A stretch of DNA of 44,017 bases from an uncultured Bacilli bacterium. GTDB taxonomy: Bacteria > Bacillota_I > Bacilli_A > RF39 > UBA660. The stretch's first letter is position 1, and each line of letters opens with the position of its first letter. The stretch is from the NCBI GenBank assembly GCA_947623735.1, contig CANQHE010000006.1, positions 1 to 44,017 on the forward strand. Direction: 5' to 3'. Both the position numbers and the translations under genes were made by a program. This document shows positions 1-9,619 of the stretch, piece after piece. A model generated the notes under the pieces. It ran no database searches. It was not told where the DNA came from and saw only the letters and a list, made by a program, of their open reading frames with translations.

Positions 1-16
1 TATATCACTTTAATTA

Positions 17-74
17 GAGAACTTTTCACTTAAAATTGACTATCATATTTAGAGAACTTTTCATTTAAAAATCA
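17..74. repeat. Two direct copies of TTAGAGAACTTTTCA(C/T)TTAAAA at the left window edge
   Basis: ttagagaacttttcacttaaaa and ttagagaacttttcatttaaaa about 38 bp apart; could be terminal repeats of an element extending left. Confidence 0.5.
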
Positions 75-182
75 CAACAATATAACACTTTCTTTACAAA
101 AACCACACTAACCCTATCTTTAAAAAGACACCCATTTAAAAATATTAGAATATAATAAATTGTAATAAAGGAGGAAATTTTT

Positions 183-1181
183 TTGAAAAAGAAACTTATT
201 ACATTACTTATAGCCCTACTTATAATTGGTATTGCTATAATTACTTATTTAAAATTTACACCCAAAGAAAAGAAAGATTCTACCAATCTTACTAAAATTA
301 AAATTGCCGAAGTTACTCATAGTGCTTTTTATACTCCCCTATATGTTGCGATTGAAAAAGGTTATTTTAAAGATGCTGGTCTTGATATAGAATTAATACT
401 TACTCCTGGAGCCGATAAAGTAAGCGCGGCGGTTTTATCCAATACTGTTGATATTGGCTTCGCGGGAACTGAATCTGCAATTTATGTGTATGCTGGAGGC
501 GAAAAAGATTATCTTGTAACTTTTGCCGGTCTAACCAAAAGAGATGGTCAGTTTATTTTAAGTCGTAATTGTGATACAGATTTTAAACTAGAAGATTTAT
601 ATGGTAAAGAAATACTTGTTGGTCGTCGGGGTGGTATGCCAGCCTTAAATTTCTTAAATGCAATGAAAAATAGTAATATAGACCTAAGTAAAATAAACAT
701 TAATTATTCAATAGACTTTGCTTCCCTTTCTGGTTCTTTTATTGGTGGTATCGGTGATTATGTTAATCTATTTGAACCAACTGCCACCAGTCTTGTTGCT
801 CTAAATAAAGCATGTATCGTTGAATCTATTGGTAAATTATCTGGTGAAGTACCATATACAGCTTTTTATGCTCGTAAAAGTTATTTAGAAAAAAATGAAG
901 CTACTTTAAAGAAATTTACAGAAGCTTTAAATAAAGGTATTAATTATACTTTAAATAATTCTAATGAAACTGTTGCTAAAACCATCTTAAAACAATTCCC
1001 AGATACATCTCTAAATAATCTCATAACTATAATTGATAATTATAAAAAATATGATTCTTGGTTATCAACTCCATTTATCACTGAAGAAAGTTTTAAAAAC
1101 TTAGAAAATTTACTTTTAGAAAATAATTTAATTACCGAAAACGTTCCTTATAACAAACTTATAAAAAATTTAAATGAGTAA
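183..1181 (+). CDS. ABC transporter substrate-binding protein (NMT1/THI5-like, SsuA family)
   Basis: N-terminal membrane/signal segment; KIAEVTHSAFYTPLYVAIEKGYFKDAGLDIEL motif; TTG start after AAAGGAGG. Confidence 0.85.
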   Translation: MKKKLITLLIALLIIGIAIITYLKFTPKEKKDSTNLTKIKIAEVTHSAFYTPLYVAIEKGYFKDAGLDIELILTPGADKVSAAVLSNTVDIGFAGTESAIYVYAGGEKDYLVTFAGLTKRDGQFILSRNCDTDFKLEDLYGKEILVGRRGGMPALNFLNAMKNSNIDLSKININYSIDFASLSGSFIGGIGDYVNLFEPTATSLVALNKACIVESIGKLSGEVPYTAFYARKSYLEKNEATLKKFTEALNKGINYTLNNSNETVAKTILKQFPDTSLNNLITIIDNYKKYDSWLSTPFITEESFKNLENLLLENNLITENVPYNKLIKNLNE

Positions 1182-1932
1182 ATTACTATCTATTAATAAT
1201 TTAGAAAAAGTTTACTATTCTAAAACTGATGAAATCCCGGCCATTAAAGATTTAACATTTACAATTAATGAAGGCGAATTTATTTCGATAATCGGCCCTT
1301 CTGGATGTGGCAAATCTACTCTTTTAAACATTTTAACTGATTTAGAAAATAAAACAAATGGCACTATAACCCGTCATCAAAATAATTTAAAATTCGGTTA
1401 TATGCTTCAAAGTGATTCTCTTCTAGAATGGCGAAATATCTTAGAAAATACTACTCTTGGTCTTGAAATAAAAAAAATAAAAACTAAAGAAAACCTTGCT
1501 TATGTAAATAATTTATTAAATACTTATGGCCTAAATGATTTTAAAAATAAATATCCCCATGAATTATCTGGTGGTATGCGACAGAGGGTTGCTCTAATAA
1601 GAACTCTTGCCCTAAAACCTGATATTTTAATTCTTGATGAACCATTTAGTAAACTTGATTATCAATCACGATTGCAAGTAAGTGATGATGTTTATAAAAT
1701 TATTAAAAATGAACATAAAACCGCTTTAATGGTAACTCATGATATTGGAGAAGCAATAAGTATCAGTGACCGAATTATTGTCTTATCAAAAAGACCCTGT
1801 ACAATTAAAAATATTTATGAAATAAAAAGAACATCAAATAATATTCCCACTATAAATAGAAAAGATAAAAGCTTTCCTATCTATTACGATTTAATATGGA
1901 AGGATTTAAGTAATGAAAAGTACCAATCATAA
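1174..1932 (+). CDS. ABC transporter ATP-binding protein (SsuB/TauB-like)
   Basis: Walker A GPSGCGKST, signature LSGGMRQRVAL, Walker B ILILDEPF; overlaps upstream and downstream genes. Confidence 0.9.
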   Translation: MSKLLSINNLEKVYYSKTDEIPAIKDLTFTINEGEFISIIGPSGCGKSTLLNILTDLENKTNGTITRHQNNLKFGYMLQSDSLLEWRNILENTTLGLEIKKIKTKENLAYVNNLLNTYGLNDFKNKYPHELSGGMRQRVALIRTLALKPDILILDEPFSKLDYQSRLQVSDDVYKIIKNEHKTALMVTHDIGEAISISDRIIVLSKRPCTIKNIYEIKRTSNNIPTINRKDKSFPIYYDLIWKDLSNEKYQS

Positions 1933-2533
1933 ATCATATTTAAAAAAGCTAAAACATGAAAATCATCTAGTATTAATTTGTCAAATCTTAATTCTAATTA
2001 TCTTTTTAATTTCTTGGGAATTATTAAGTAAATATAACATCATTAATCCTTTTATTTTTTCTTCTCCTACGAAAATATTAAAAACCATTAAAAATCTCTA
2101 CTTAAACTATAATTTAATTACTCATATCATGACTACTTTAAAAGAAACATTTATTGCTTTTATTCTTGGCATCACTCTCAGTTTTATTTTTGCAACTATC
2201 CTTTATGAATTTAAAATTCTAAATAGAATTGTTGACCCCTATCTTACAATGTTAAATAGTCTTCCCAAAGTAGCCTTAGGCCCTTTAATTATTATTATCG
2301 CGGGAGCTAATACTAATTCTGTTATTGTCATGGCTCTTTTAATAAACTTAATAGTTGGTATTATAAATATTTATAATGGTTTTAATAACATCGACCCTGA
2401 TTTACTGAAACTATTTAAAACTTTTAATGCTAAAAAAACTACCACTCTTATTAAACTTATAATTCCCGCTTCTTATAAAACTATTATCTCTAGTCTCAAA
2501 CTTAATATTTCTCAAACTTTAATTGGAACCTAA
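1913..2533 (+). pseudogene. ABC transporter permease (SsuC/TauC-like), N-terminal part, interrupted by a serine-recombinase element
   Basis: SsuC-like membrane protein ending abruptly ...SLKLNISQTLIG-T*; the missing C-terminus is at 5203-5382 in a compatible frame. Confidence 0.85.
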
Positions 2534-2561
2534 AACATACGTCGAAAAAATTAATTATAAT

Positions 2562-3926
2562 TTACCCTACATTCCAATAAAACTTTAAAGTAGAACCATC
2601 AACAATAATTTTATCTAATAATTCATTTACAATATTTCTTTTCTCTCCTAACTCTAATTCTTCCCAAATATCTTCTAAATTTTTAATTTTAGAACAAGTT
2701 TTATTATTTTTTTCTTTTAATTTAATATCATCAATCTTTTTTAAAATATCTTCTTTTTCTATCGATAATTTATCTAATTGAATTTTTATTTCTCTTTTCT
2801 CTATATTATCGGCAAGTAAACTAATTAAATTACTAATTCTCTTTTGGATTTTTTCTAATCTATTATTTAATTCCTCCCTAATAGTAGTTTTAGAAACCTG
2901 TAAAGTATCTTTAAAAAATCCTTCATTTAATTTCATACTAAATAATTGTAACAAAAAATTTTCTTCAATTAAAAAACTATCATAACGAATATTATTACAA
3001 TTAGGATTTTTAACATATTTAGGCTTACTTTTTTGCATCGAATAACAATAACAAATTATTCTTTTCCCCCATTTTTGATAACGATATTTTGCTCCACAAT
3101 ATCCACAATAAATTTTACCAGATAACAAATAATGGCGAGCACATCTATTTTTACTTCTAAAAGTATCTATCTTTTCTAATTCCTGGTACTCTTCTTCACT
3201 AATAACCGCCTCATGCCTACCTTCATAAAGCTCTCCCTTATAAGGAATTTTACCTAAATTAGTTTTGGACTTTAAAATCCCCTGAATCCATGATTCATCA
3301 TAACCAGTTATTTTTTCAAGCTGAGCATAACTATATCCCTGAAGTCTCATTGTTTTCATTAAATCAAATATAACTTTTTTAGTATTATTAACGACCAGCA
3401 TTCCCGTTTTTTTATCATAATCGTAAACAAAAGGTATTTTTCCCCCTCCCCGCCAATAACCATCTTCTGCTCTTTTTTTAAGACCAATTCTCGTTCTTTC
3501 TAAAATAGTTTCCCTCTCTAATTGAGCAAATACCGAAAGAATACCTATCATTGCTTTTCCAAAAGGAGAAGTTGTATCAAAATTTTCTCTTATCGAAATA
3601 AAACCAACACCATTAGCATTAAATACCTCTTCAATTAAATACAAAGTATCTTTTTGACTCCGCGAAAGTCGGTCTAATTTAAAAACTAAAACAGTATCAA
3701 TTTTATCTTCCTGACAATCTTTAATTAATTCTTGCATTGCTGGTCTATCCAGATTTTTACCACTAAAACCCGGGTCATTATAAATCTTATATTCTAAACA
3801 CCCCTGACTTTTTAAATAATATTCTAAAGATTCTATTTGAGCTTCAATCGAATACCCATCAACTTGCATATCAGTAGAAACGCGCACATATAAAGCTTTT
3901 ATTTTAGCACTATTATTTTTTATAAT
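2562..3926 (-). CDS. Large serine recombinase (resolvase N-terminus, Recombinase domain, zinc ribbon, coiled coil)
   Basis: YVRVSTDMQVDGYSIEAQ, DTVLVFKLDRLSRSQKDT, QLERETILERTRIGL, CGYCGAKY. ORF track starts at GTG 3887, but the family N-terminus (KALYVRVST) extends upstream, with SD GGAG and a possible ATT start at 3926. Confidence 0.9.
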   Translation of the reverse strand: MIKNNSAKIKALYVRVSTDMQVDGYSIEAQIESLEYYLKSQGCLEYKIYNDPGFSGKNLDRPAMQELIKDCQEDKIDTVLVFKLDRLSRSQKDTLYLIEEVFNANGVGFISIRENFDTTSPFGKAMIGILSVFAQLERETILERTRIGLKKRAEDGYWRGGGKIPFVYDYDKKTGMLVVNNTKKVIFDLMKTMRLQGYSYAQLEKITGYDESWIQGILKSKTNLGKIPYKGELYEGRHEAVISEEEYQELEKIDTFRSKNRCARHYLLSGKIYCGYCGAKYRYQKWGKRIICYCYSMQKSKPKYVKNPNCNNIRYDSFLIEENFLLQLFSMKLNEGFFKDTLQVSKTTIREELNNRLEKIQKRISNLISLLADNIEKREIKIQLDKLSIEKEDILKKIDDIKLKEKNNKTCSKIKNLEDIWEELELGEKRNIVNELLDKIIVDGSTLKFYWNVG

Positions 3927-3941
3927 ATTTCTCTCCCTTAT

Positions 3942-4108
3942 TTACTTTTTAAATATTTTTTTAATAAAGTATATATAAGAGGAGAATCTATAATAATTTC
4001 TTTAGGATTTATCTCTTTTCCATTCTTATCATAATTTAAAATTTTTAACTTTTTAATAATAATAATCGCCTCATCTAATTTTATTTTTAAAGTCCTAAAG
4101 TAATTACA
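3942..4108 (-). other. Small unassigned reading frame directly upstream of, and in frame with, the recombinase
   Basis: Frame reads ...KIKLDEAIIIIKKLKILNYDKNGKEINPKEIIIDSPLIYTLLKKYLKSK*; no ATG/GTG/TTG start; stop is 15 nt before the recombinase ATT. Confidence 0.4.
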
Positions 4109-4136
4109 TTAAAAAATTAATAAATAATCTAAAAAC

Positions 4137-5147
4137 TTATTTTGAATGTTCAACAAATTTAGTTTCCATTAATAATTCATCAAAATCAGATATATATTTT
4201 TGGTCCTGTACAACCCTATATTTTTCATATTCCTGAAGTGCCAACTTTTCAGCTATTTCTCTTGTAATTTTACCATTATCTTTCAAAATATTATATTCAT
4301 TTAACTTTAAGAACAATTCTAATTTTTCTTTCCATTCCTTCATGGAAATAATATGACCTAATTTTACTTGTCTCTCAGCAAAATCTAAATACATAGATAC
4401 TAGATTATTAAGTTCTTTTATTTCTTCTTCCTTCAAATAATTTTTAGCAACTACAACATCATTTTCAAGAATTTTACCATCAGGAGCATTCTTCCAAGTT
4501 TGAAGTCCCATATAATCCTTTTTAGCATTAACACGTGTTTTTATAATCTCCGGTGCTGTCATTCCCGTAATAGCAAAATGTAACTTATTTTGAACATTTT
4601 TGTAAAACTCTTTCGTAATCTCACTATCTTTATCATAATCATAACTACACTCTTTATAAATATCTGTAATTTTTTGATAAAATCTTCTTTCACTGGCTCT
4701 AATTTCTTTGATTTTAACAAGTAATTCATCAAAGTAATCTTTACCAAATTTTGAACCATTTTTTAATAATTCGGTATTTACCACAAATCCTTTCTTAATA
4801 TATTCTTTTAAAGTATTAGTTGCCCATTTTCTAAAATCAGTAGCTTCCTTAGAATTAACCCGATATCCTACAGCAATAATCGCATCTAAACTATAAAAGT
4901 TAGTGTTATATTCCTTCCCATCTTTAGCAGTTATTCGAATTTTTCGAATAACTGAATTTTCATTTAATTCTTCATTATTAAATATTTCTTTTAAATGATA
5001 ATTAATTGTATTAACCTTAACATTAAATAGTTCACCCATTGTTTTTTGCGTTAACCAAAAATCTTCATTATCATATAAAACTTCAATAGTTTTATTAGTA
5101 TTTTGACTTTGATATAAAATTAAATCTTTTAAATTATCTATCTTCAT
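4137..5147 (-). CDS. RhuM family (virulence RhuM-like) protein
   Basis: WLTQKTMGELFNVKVNTINYHLKEIF...YNTNFYSLDAIIAVGYRVNSKEATDFRKWATNTLKEYIKKGF typical of RhuM family. Confidence 0.9.
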   Translation of the reverse strand: MKIDNLKDLILYQSQNTNKTIEVLYDNEDFWLTQKTMGELFNVKVNTINYHLKEIFNNEELNENSVIRKIRITAKDGKEYNTNFYSLDAIIAVGYRVNSKEATDFRKWATNTLKEYIKKGFVVNTELLKNGSKFGKDYFDELLVKIKEIRASERRFYQKITDIYKECSYDYDKDSEITKEFYKNVQNKLHFAITGMTAPEIIKTRVNAKKDYMGLQTWKNAPDGKILENDVVVAKNYLKEEEIKELNNLVSMYLDFAERQVKLGHIISMKEWKEKLELFLKLNEYNILKDNGKITREIAEKLALQEYEKYRVVQDQKYISDFDELLMETKFVEHSK

Positions 5148-5202
5148 TTACTTCTCCTTATTTTTAAAGTTTTAAATTGCTATTATTTTTCTCCCTATGT
5201 CT

Positions 5203-5382
5203 ATTATCGGGGTTATCATGGGAGAGTTTTTAGTTAGTAAGTCAGGTATTGGCTATTTAATTATATATGGTACTCAAGTATTTAATTTAAATATTGTCAT
5301 GAGTGGTATCATAATTCTTATTATTATATCTCTTGCTTTATATAAAATCGTCTCTTACTTAGAAAAAAAACTTATCAAATAA
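5203..5382 (+). pseudogene. ABC transporter permease, C-terminal remnant (other half of 1913-2533)
   Basis: GVIMGEFLVSKSGIGYLIIYGTQVFNLNIVMSGIIILIIISLALY is the conserved SsuC C-terminus; the ATG at 5197 is contributed by the element. Confidence 0.85.
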
Positions 5383-5407
5383 ACCACGTTCAATCGTGGT
5401 TATTTTT
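5382..5407. terminator. Rho-independent terminator downstream of the ABC operon
   Basis: AACCACG-ttcaat-CGTGGTT followed by ATTTTTT. Confidence 0.75.
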
Positions 5408-6611
5408 TGCTTATAGCATCGCCCGCGAGCATTCCTGTTATCCAAGCAATACCTAAATTATATCCCCCACATAGACCTGTAACATCAAGTATTTCTCCCG
5501 TTAAATATAAACCTTTAACCAGCTTGCTTTCCATTGTTTTGCTGTCAATTTCTTTTAATGATACTCCTCCCTGACTTACTTGAGCATCAGAAAAATCTTT
5601 AGTCCCTTTAATCTCTACTCTAAAATTAGTTAATAACTCCCCAATTAATTCTTTCGGAGCCTTATTCCATTTCGTATCCTCATTTATTTTAGCAAGCTTT
5701 AAAATTAAATTAACTAACTTATAATTTAAAAATCCTTCCATAATTTCTTTTAAACTAGCTGTTTTAAGCATTTTATTTTGAACTTCCAAAAAACGCAAAA
5801 ACTCATCCTTACTTCCCTTAAACCAAGGCACTAAATTAAGATATATTTCTTCTTGTTTTAATAAATCTAATCCCTTTGCTACCCTTCCACTTAAATTAAA
5901 AATACATATTCCGCTTAATCCATAATCAGTAAATTGCACTTCGCCTACTTCTTCTGAAACTTTTTTACCATCTTCATATAATGTTGCAATCGCATCACTT
6001 CTAACACCAGCCCATTCTTTATAAAAATTATCACATCCCACTAGTTGAACTAAAGAAGGTAATAATTTATTAATCGTATGTCCTAATTTTTCTACCATTC
6101 TAAAACCAGCACCATCACTTCCCGTTTTAGGCGCGGCTATCCCTCCGGTTGCGACTACCACAAATGAAGCACTATATTCCTCTTTATTAGTAACAACTTT
6201 AAATTGTTTATCTTTTTCTATTCTTAATACTTCTTCTTCTAATTTTATCTTTACTCCCAGTCTTTTAGCTTCATTTACTAAAGCATTTACTATACTAACC
6301 GCCTGATTAGAATAAGGATAATAATAACCATTAATATTTTTACTAATTATTCCGATACTTTCAAAAAAGCCTAATACTTCTTCTTTTTTTAATTGCCAAG
6401 CCTCTTCAAAAATATCTCTATCTTCACTTTGATATTTAAGAATTGTTTGATTATCATTCCAAAAATTACATCTTCCATTACCCGTTAAAAGAAGTTTTTT
6501 CCCACATTTATTATTTTTTTCAATAATTATAACTTCATTATCTTTAGTTTTAGCTTTTATCGCGGCAACTAAACCAGATGCTCCTCCTCCAATTATCAAA
6601 ACTCGTTTCAT
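5400..6611 (-). CDS. HI0933-like flavoprotein / NAD(P)/FAD-dependent oxidoreductase
   Basis: KRVLIIGGGASGLVAAIKA; GNGRCNFWN; ATGGIAAPKTGSDGAGF; C-terminal GEILDVTGLCGGYNLGIAWITG. Confidence 0.9.
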   Translation of the reverse strand: MKRVLIIGGGASGLVAAIKAKTKDNEVIIIEKNNKCGKKLLLTGNGRCNFWNDNQTILKYQSEDRDIFEEAWQLKKEEVLGFFESIGIISKNINGYYYPYSNQAVSIVNALVNEAKRLGVKIKLEEEVLRIEKDKQFKVVTNKEEYSASFVVVATGGIAAPKTGSDGAGFRMVEKLGHTINKLLPSLVQLVGCDNFYKEWAGVRSDAIATLYEDGKKVSEEVGEVQFTDYGLSGICIFNLSGRVAKGLDLLKQEEIYLNLVPWFKGSKDEFLRFLEVQNKMLKTASLKEIMEGFLNYKLVNLILKLAKINEDTKWNKAPKELIGELLTNFRVEIKGTKDFSDAQVSQGGVSLKEIDSKTMESKLVKGLYLTGEILDVTGLCGGYNLGIAWITGMLAGDAISKK

Positions 6612-6711
6612 TTCATCACCTTACCTTTAAAAAAATTTAGATATCCAAAAGCAATTACTTCTATCTATCTAAATTCTATCACACGAACAAATATATGTCA
6701 ACGAAAACTAT

Positions 6712-7719
6712 CTACTCTAAACTAAATTTTACTTTCCCCTTCTTATCTTCCACGCTTATTTCTACAATTGCCCCATTTATTAAAGTCATTCGTGGCGCAA
6801 CATGTCCTAAATCAGCATCAACAACAATCGGAACACCTAAATCTTTTAAACTTCCGTTTATTGCCTCATAAAAACTAATTCCTAAATTAGACTTATAAGT
6901 TCCACTTCTACCAAATATTATACCTTTCGTATATTTAAAATAGCCATTATCTTTAAACTTCCACAATACTCTAATTAAATCTTCACTTGAAAGTTCACAA
7001 TTATCAAAATACCAAACTATTCCATCATCTTTATATTTTTCTAAAAACTCTTTGGTCTTATCAAATCTTGTTCCAAAAAGCTCTCTTAAAACATCGATAC
7101 AACCCCCAATAAGTCTACCTTTAATTAAAGCCTTTTTACCATTTATTACTTCCCATTTAACATCATGAACTAAATTGTAACTGAAAAACTCGGTTTTAGA
7201 TTCCTCATATTCTTCATATTTTAAAAAACTTTCTTGTAAAACTAAATTTCCCTTTAATATTTCCAAATTATTATCTAAAGACTCATGCCATGGCACCATT
7301 CCAAATTCTCCAAAATTACTCGCATAAATTGTTGCTATATCTAAATTAGTTGTAATAACATATAAAAGTCCAGTCGCATCTGAATACCCCTGTATCCATT
7401 TAGGATTATTTTTAACTACTGAAAAATCAAAAAAACTGAGCATTGTAAGCAAAAATTCTCCTCCCGCGGCACAAATAATCATCTGAATATTTTTATTTAA
7501 AAATAAACTAGCTAATTCCTCGGCTCTAACTTCACTTTTAGCACTACACCCTTTATAATCTGTTCTTACATCTTTAGTTTCCTGGATTAAAAAGCATTTA
7601 TCTTCTAAATTCTTAATTGCCCTATTAAGTCTATTTACTTTTAATTCCTCTACAATCCCACTTGATGGCGCACCAACTCCAATTGTACTTCCTTCTTTAA
7701 TAAAATTAGGATAAATCAT
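6712..7719 (-). CDS. S66 family LD-carboxypeptidase / MccF-like peptidase
   Basis: IGVGAPSSGI; QGYSDATGLLY; GRLIGGCIDVL; LGHVAPRMTLINGA. Confidence 0.85.
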   Translation of the reverse strand: MIYPNFIKEGSTIGVGAPSSGIVEELKVNRLNRAIKNLEDKCFLIQETKDVRTDYKGCSAKSEVRAEELASLFLNKNIQMIICAAGGEFLLTMLSFFDFSVVKNNPKWIQGYSDATGLLYVITTNLDIATIYASNFGEFGMVPWHESLDNNLEILKGNLVLQESFLKYEEYEESKTEFFSYNLVHDVKWEVINGKKALIKGRLIGGCIDVLRELFGTRFDKTKEFLEKYKDDGIVWYFDNCELSSEDLIRVLWKFKDNGYFKYTKGIIFGRSGTYKSNLGISFYEAINGSLKDLGVPIVVDADLGHVAPRMTLINGAIVEISVEDKKGKVKFSLE

Positions 7720-7843
7720 AAATATTCACCTCTAAAATTATTTCAACATAAAAACTAACAACAAAAAAGGTTCATAGATTAAAACCAATTACAGTTTATT
7801 ATCTACAAACCCATTAATTTATCAATCGCAAAAGAAACAAAAT

Positions 7844-8377
7844 TTATGCTTTACTAACTTGATAAACTTCTACTTCAACTGGTGTTTCTTGCCCAAATAA
7901 ATCAATTAAAACATTTAAACGATTATTTTCTAAATCAATACTATCAACTTTACCCATCATACCTTTAAATGGCCCATCAACAATATTAACTTTATCTCCA
8001 ACAGCCATTTCTGATTCAATATTAACTCTACTCATACCCATATTAGCAAGTATTTTATCAATTTCTTGAGGTAATAAAGGGGTTGGTTTAGCTCCTTTTC
8101 CTGATGAACCAATAAAACCAGTAACTCCGGGAGTATTACGAACAATATACCAAGCCTCATCACTCATAACCATTTCGACTAAAACATAACCAGGAAACAT
8201 TTTTTTAACTTTTTCACGTTTTACTCCATCTTTTACTTCAACTTCTTTAGTTTCAGGAATAATTACGCGATAAATATAATCTTGCATTCCCATAGATTCT
8301 GCTTTAGCTTCCAATTTTTCTTTAACTTTAGCTTCATGTCCCGAATAAGTATTAACAACATACCATTCTTTTTCCAT
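7844..8377 (-). CDS. nusG: Transcription termination/antitermination protein NusG
   Basis: EWYVVNTYSGHEAKVKEKLE; FPGYVLVEM; VRNTPGVTGFIGS; KOW GPFKGMMGKVDSID. Confidence 0.97.
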   Translation of the reverse strand: MEKEWYVVNTYSGHEAKVKEKLEAKAESMGMQDYIYRVIIPETKEVEVKDGVKREKVKKMFPGYVLVEMVMSDEAWYIVRNTPGVTGFIGSSGKGAKPTPLLPQEIDKILANMGMSRVNIESEMAVGDKVNIVDGPFKGMMGKVDSIDLENNRLNVLIDLFGQETPVEVEVYQVSKA

Positions 8378-8634
8378 TAATTAAACGCCCCCTTTATCGC
8401 TGACATTAAAATACTTAATAAAATAAAGAACCCAACAAGTATAATCATAAATATAATTGTTGCCATAGTATACTTAAATACTTCTTTTTTCGTCGGCCAT
8501 TTAACTTTAGCAAGTTCATTTCTAACCCCTTCAAAATAAGTTTCTTTACGTACTTTTTCTTTCTTTTTCTTATTATTTTTGTCAACTTTTTTCATATCTT
8601 TTTTATTCTTTTTTTCTTTTGCTTCTTTTGTCAT
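8377..8634 (-). CDS. secE: Preprotein translocase subunit SecE
   Basis: FEGVRNELAKVKWPTKKEVFKYTMATIIFM, immediately upstream of nusG. Confidence 0.92.
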   Translation of the reverse strand: MTKEAKEKKNKKDMKKVDKNNKKKKEKVRKETYFEGVRNELAKVKWPTKKEVFKYTMATIIFMIILVGFFILLSILMSAIKGAFN

Positions 8635-8727
8635 AATTTCTCCTTAAATTTAATTAAATTAAAAAACACTTTCGTGTTCATTTATAATTTACCACAAAAT
8701 GATTAAAAATGCAAGCATTATTTTTCT

Positions 8728-9501
8728 TTATTGTAACTTATAACCCATAATTAACCCCAATATCAAATATAATAACCAAACTACTTTAAAAGATTTAGCA
8801 AGCATCATAAATATTAATAACAAAGATGCCAACATTAACCCAAGTATTCCCGCCTTAACTTTAGAAGGATATCTCTCAAATAAAAAATTCATTATATAAC
8901 AAACACTTATAATCCCTATAATTAAACCTATTCCATATATTACAAATATTATTGAATTAGGTTTACTAAGAATACTAAGAACAAAACTATAACACCCCAT
9001 TACCATATATATTGCCGTCCCACTTATCCCCGGAACTATCGAAGTAAAAGCATCAATAATACCTAGTAATATTATATATAAATAATCAAATATTGTATTT
9101 TTAAATATATATACACTATTACTACTTTTGCAAGATAAAACCATTACTATAAAAAATAATAAAACCATTATAAATATATTATATTTATTAAATTTAACTT
9201 CTTTTATAAAAGAAAGTAAAGTAGCTATTATTAAACCTAAAAATAAATACATAACTTCATAATAATAATTATTAAGTAAAAAAAGTATTAATCTACTAAA
9301 TAAAACAATAGCTAATAATACCCCTATCCCAAAATTAATTAATAATTTACTATTATTTTTAATATCATCAAAAAAATTAGTTATGGCTTTTATTATTTTT
9401 TCATATATACCCATAGTAACTGCAAGCATCGAACCACTAACTCCAGGAATTATTTTCCCAATACCAACCACAAAACCTTTCATTATTAGTTTTAAATCCA
9501 T
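8728..9501 (-). CDS. DUF368 family membrane protein
   Basis: GKIIPGVSGSMLAVTMGIYEKII and repeated PGISGTAIYMVMGCY. Confidence 0.8.
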   Translation of the reverse strand: MDLKLIMKGFVVGIGKIIPGVSGSMLAVTMGIYEKIIKAITNFFDDIKNNSKLLINFGIGVLLAIVLFSRLILFLLNNYYYEVMYLFLGLIIATLLSFIKEVKFNKYNIFIMVLLFFIVMVLSCKSSNSVYIFKNTIFDYLYIILLGIIDAFTSIVPGISGTAIYMVMGCYSFVLSILSKPNSIIFVIYGIGLIIGIISVCYIMNFLFERYPSKVKAGILGLMLASLLLIFMMLAKSFKVVWLLYLILGLIMGYKLQ

Positions 9502-9619
9502 ATAACCACCATTAAATTATATGTATAAAACTTAAAAAGTAGAGAAAAACTCTACTCGTTAAGATAGACCGTAAGGATTGGTCTACTTGCCAATAGATAA
9601 TAAAGCACTACTGGCAAGA

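Larger units (their letters stand above)
2525..5210. mobile_element. Small (~2.68 kb) site-specific element carrying a serine recombinase and a RhuM-family gene, inserted in the permease gene
   Basis: Permease halves flank it; only GG is shared at the junctions (2525-2526 and 5209-5210); removal restores the reading frame ATT-GGG-GTT; element ends form TATGT-N8-GG-N8-ACATA. Confidence 0.85.

Noticed and set aside
100-182. TPP or other riboswitch upstream of the ABC operon
   Set aside because: No conserved riboswitch core recognised in the short AT-rich leader
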